Source of the DNA: Paenibacillus macerans
GTDB taxonomy: Bacteria > Bacillota > Bacilli > Paenibacillales > Paenibacillaceae
Assembly: GCF_900454495.1 (NCBI RefSeq)
Contig: NZ_UGSI01000002.1
Coordinates: 372,001 to 436,000 of the forward strand
Length of the DNA: 64,000 bases
Direction: 5' to 3'
Within the stretch, counting starts at the first letter, position 1. Every line of letters starts with the position of its first letter. A program made the position numbers and the translations under genes. Shown piece after piece: positions 62,624-64,000 of the stretch. A model generated the notes under the pieces. That model made no database searches. It saw nothing but the letters and a program-made list of their open reading frames with translations, and was not told the DNA's origin.

Positions 62624-63118
62624 TTAGCTCTCTGCTGATTTCATAGCACGAAGTAGTTGACTGACTCTCGACGGCGAAACTCCGATCCTTTCCGCCCACT
62701 TGGATTGATTTTCAGATGGATAGATAGCCATTACTTCATTGAGCTTTCGGATTAATTCACTCGTCTTTTGCCGGGGCCGCCGTGCAGCTCCTGCGTCTAG
62801 ATTGCTTTGATTTTCTAACACCACCGCAATTTCCAGGTTAGCCGATTGTTGACTCCCTGCTTGCTGTTCAGGGAACAGTTCCTGTAAGCATGCCGCGCAA
62901 ATGAAGCGTTCCCGGAAGTATATAAGCTGCTCCATCGATTGGCAGAACAGGCACTCTTGTGTCCGGTACGGGCGCATCATGATTCTTTGGGATGCATTGT
63001 CAATAAAAAACTCTATGGTATCGCCCTGGCTTATCCCAATAAAACGGCGTAATTCAATAGGGATAACGATTCTCCCAAGCTCATCAAGTGGCCTGACAAT
63101 CCCGATACTTCTTATCAT
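62624..63118 (-). CDS. AbrB/SpoVT-type regulator with Cys motif and C-terminal HTH
   Basis: 164 residues. The swapped-hairpin AbrB domain is MIRSIGIVRPLDELGRIVIP, IELRRFIGISQGDTIEFFID. A C-x-x-C pair motif (CLFCQSMEQL...FICAACLQEL) follows, then a helix-turn-helix near the C-terminus (QSKWAERIGVSPSRVSQLLR). ATG 63118 fits GGGGGAATCAGG; the frame continues to 63151. It lies downstream of, and on the same strand as, the peptide-receptor pair and may be a target. Confidence 0.8.
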   Translation of the reverse strand: MIRSIGIVRPLDELGRIVIPIELRRFIGISQGDTIEFFIDNASQRIMMRPYRTQECLFCQSMEQLIYFRERFICAACLQELFPEQQAGSQQSANLEIAVVLENQSNLDAGAARRPRQKTSELIRKLNEVMAIYPSENQSKWAERIGVSPSRVSQLLRAMKSAES

Positions 63119-63142
63119 TCCTGATTCCCCCGCCTCCGGCAG

Positions 63143-63180
63143 AAAAACCACCGAGCTTTGTGTGGAATCCGGTGGTTTTA
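63143..63180 (-). terminator. Terminator after the peptide gene
   Basis: Read on the minus strand: AAACCACCG-N-CGGTGGTTTTT. It closes the receptor/peptide transcript. Confidence 0.75.
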
Positions 63181-63235
63181 GCTGATATGTAAATTATAGC
63201 GACTTGCCATCTAAAAATCATGGTAGAGATTCGAA

Positions 63236-63346
63236 TTACCCTCCAACATGAAAGTCGAGCGTCCCCATAAGTGGTCCTGCACTTACTCCTACACTTATCA
63301 CCAATACGAATAGAAAATTAATGGCGTACAGAACATTCTTTTTCAT
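63236..63346 (-). CDS. Short exported peptide, probable RRNPP/Alo-type signal precursor
   Basis: 36 residues: MKKNVLYAINFLFVLVISVG, VSAG, PLMGTLDFHVGG. A basic start, a hydrophobic export helix with a possible AG cleavage site, and a short polar C-terminus make it a signal precursor. Its start overlaps the receptor's last codons by 29 bp, with GGGGGAAGG as ribosome site. In known pairs the mature peptide is the C-terminal 5-7 residues, here perhaps DFHVGG. Confidence 0.7.
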   Translation of the reverse strand: MKKNVLYAINFLFVLVISVGVSAGPLMGTLDFHVGG

Positions 63347-64000
63347 GGCCTTCCCCCATTTCCACTAATTGATGATACTCTACTTTCGATTCAGCCGACG
63401 CAACGTTTCTAAAACGTTCAAACAATCTCATACACCGAAGCATAGAGCTTTCGTTATTTATCATAGTAGATTTTTTCAGGCCATGCATCAATGATTTAAA
63501 GCCTTGTTCATAATCCTCTCTGAATAAGTAATAATCGGCTAATTCACACAGCAAACCAACGAGCTTATTATCGGTATTTTGTTGGTTATAGATTTCGTTT
63601 TCTTCCTGTTCCAGGACATTAGATAACACGGTTTCAAACTTAGTAAGGACATGATCGACGTTAATCTTGTAACGGTTAGCTACTATCATGATATTCCATA
63701 AACCCGTAAGTATTTCATTTTCCTTCTTTTCAAAGTAATTCACGTATTCCGGAAGCAACTCTATATTGCCAGCCATTAACTTGGTCAATAAAATATTCGC
63801 TTGAGTCCATTCCTGGAACAGGTTCCTCCAGTATAGTGTATCTTTATCCGCCTCTTTAACCCATGCTAAATCAGCAGCTTCGCTGAGTATTTGCAAAGCC
63901 AATTCATAATCTCCTTGTTCATAATAAGTGTTACTTATTAGCAAATTACTAAAGGCAACATAAAAAAATAATGGTCTAGGCAGTTTCTTAACAATGTCCT
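63318..64000 (-). CDS. RRNPP/AimR-like TPR receptor, C-terminal part
   Basis: At least 226 residues, open to the edge of the window (the N-terminus, where an HTH would be, is outside). Helical repeats are typical of RRNPP peptide receptors: FYVAFSNLLISNTYYEQGDY, ELALQILSEAADLAW, LLCELADYYLFREDYEQGFK, SLMHGLKKS. It would sense the peptide encoded by the overlapping gene after import by an oligopeptide permease. The class (Rap, PlcR/NprR or AimR/Alo) cannot be fixed without the N-terminus. Confidence 0.75.
   Translation of the reverse strand, partial: DIVKKLPRPLFFYVAFSNLLISNTYYEQGDYELALQILSEAADLAWVKEADKDTLYWRNLFQEWTQANILLTKLMAGNIELLPEYVNYFEKKENEILTGLWNIMIVANRYKINVDHVLTKFETVLSNVLEQEENEIYNQQNTDNKLVGLLCELADYYLFREDYEQGFKSLMHGLKKSTMINNESSMLRCMRLFERFRNVASAESKVEYHQLVEMGEGHEKECSVRH

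Noticed and set aside
1..64000. tRNA or rRNA genes
   Set aside because: No cloverleaf-like or rRNA-like sequence was recognised on reading.

Overview
The window looks like chromosome from an endospore-forming, Gram-positive Paenibacillus-like bacterium (Bacillota). Evidence: strong GGAGG-type ribosome sites, frequent GTG/TTG starts, mid-50s GC, many spore genes (GerP-type proteins, CotP-type Hsp20 proteins, a YjcZ-type peptide, a GerA/GerB/GerC receptor locus), T-box and yjdF riboswitches, and typical Firmicutes transport and sugar loci. The last 3 kb is more AT-rich and carries transposon debris.

Layout. 0-4.3 kb: a partial methyltransferase, then two divergent runs of small spore-coat or germination proteins. 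4.4-8.4 kb: a GH94-type phosphorylase, a CdsA-like membrane protein and a permuted NlpC/P60 protein. 8.4-12 kb: a germinant-receptor locus in which gerC is intact, gerA has an internal deletion and gerB a frameshift. 12-20.4 kb: a secreted repeat protein, a cytochrome bd oxidase (cydAB), a yjdF riboswitch plus yjdF, a two-HTH TetR regulator with an alpha/beta hydrolase, a VanY-type peptidase and an FMN reductase. 20.5-22 kb: an IS1595-like element inside a MITE-like repeat. 22-36 kb: an MprF C-domain protein, a MATE exporter, an epimerase, a glycerate module (GntP permease, glycerate kinase, CdaR regulator), an LLM oxidoreductase, a flavin reductase and an ArsR regulator. 36-50 kb: an NlpC/P60 endopeptidase, a divergent seryl-tRNA synthetase behind a T-box leader, Ada, the agmatine-to-putrescine pair aguA-aguB, an EamA transporter, a class V aminotransferase beside a DsrE-like protein, and a frameshifted DUF421 gene. 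50.6-60.6 kb: a complete alpha-glucoside locus (LacI regulator, GH65 phosphorylase, sugar ABC transporter without its ATPase, debranching-enzyme-like hydrolase, beta-phosphoglucomutase). 61-64 kb: transposase debris, an AbrB-like regulator, and at the edge an RRNPP/AimR-like TPR receptor whose 3' end overlaps a 36-residue exported peptide gene.

The most striking signal is non-coding. Ten intergenic elements of about 180 bp share one architecture: two direct copies of a short motif 50-52 bp apart, a 62-74 bp middle, then two inverted copies again 50-52 bp apart. The motif differs between elements (TGCAAAAGTGCA, TAACGGTTG, TAACGGACAC, ATTGGA-TCCAAT and others) while the geometry is kept. I do not recognise this as a named repeat family.

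Three genes (gerA-like, gerB-like, DUF421) are broken. The gerA lesion is a large deletion and so is real; the two single-base shifts could be true decay or sequence error.
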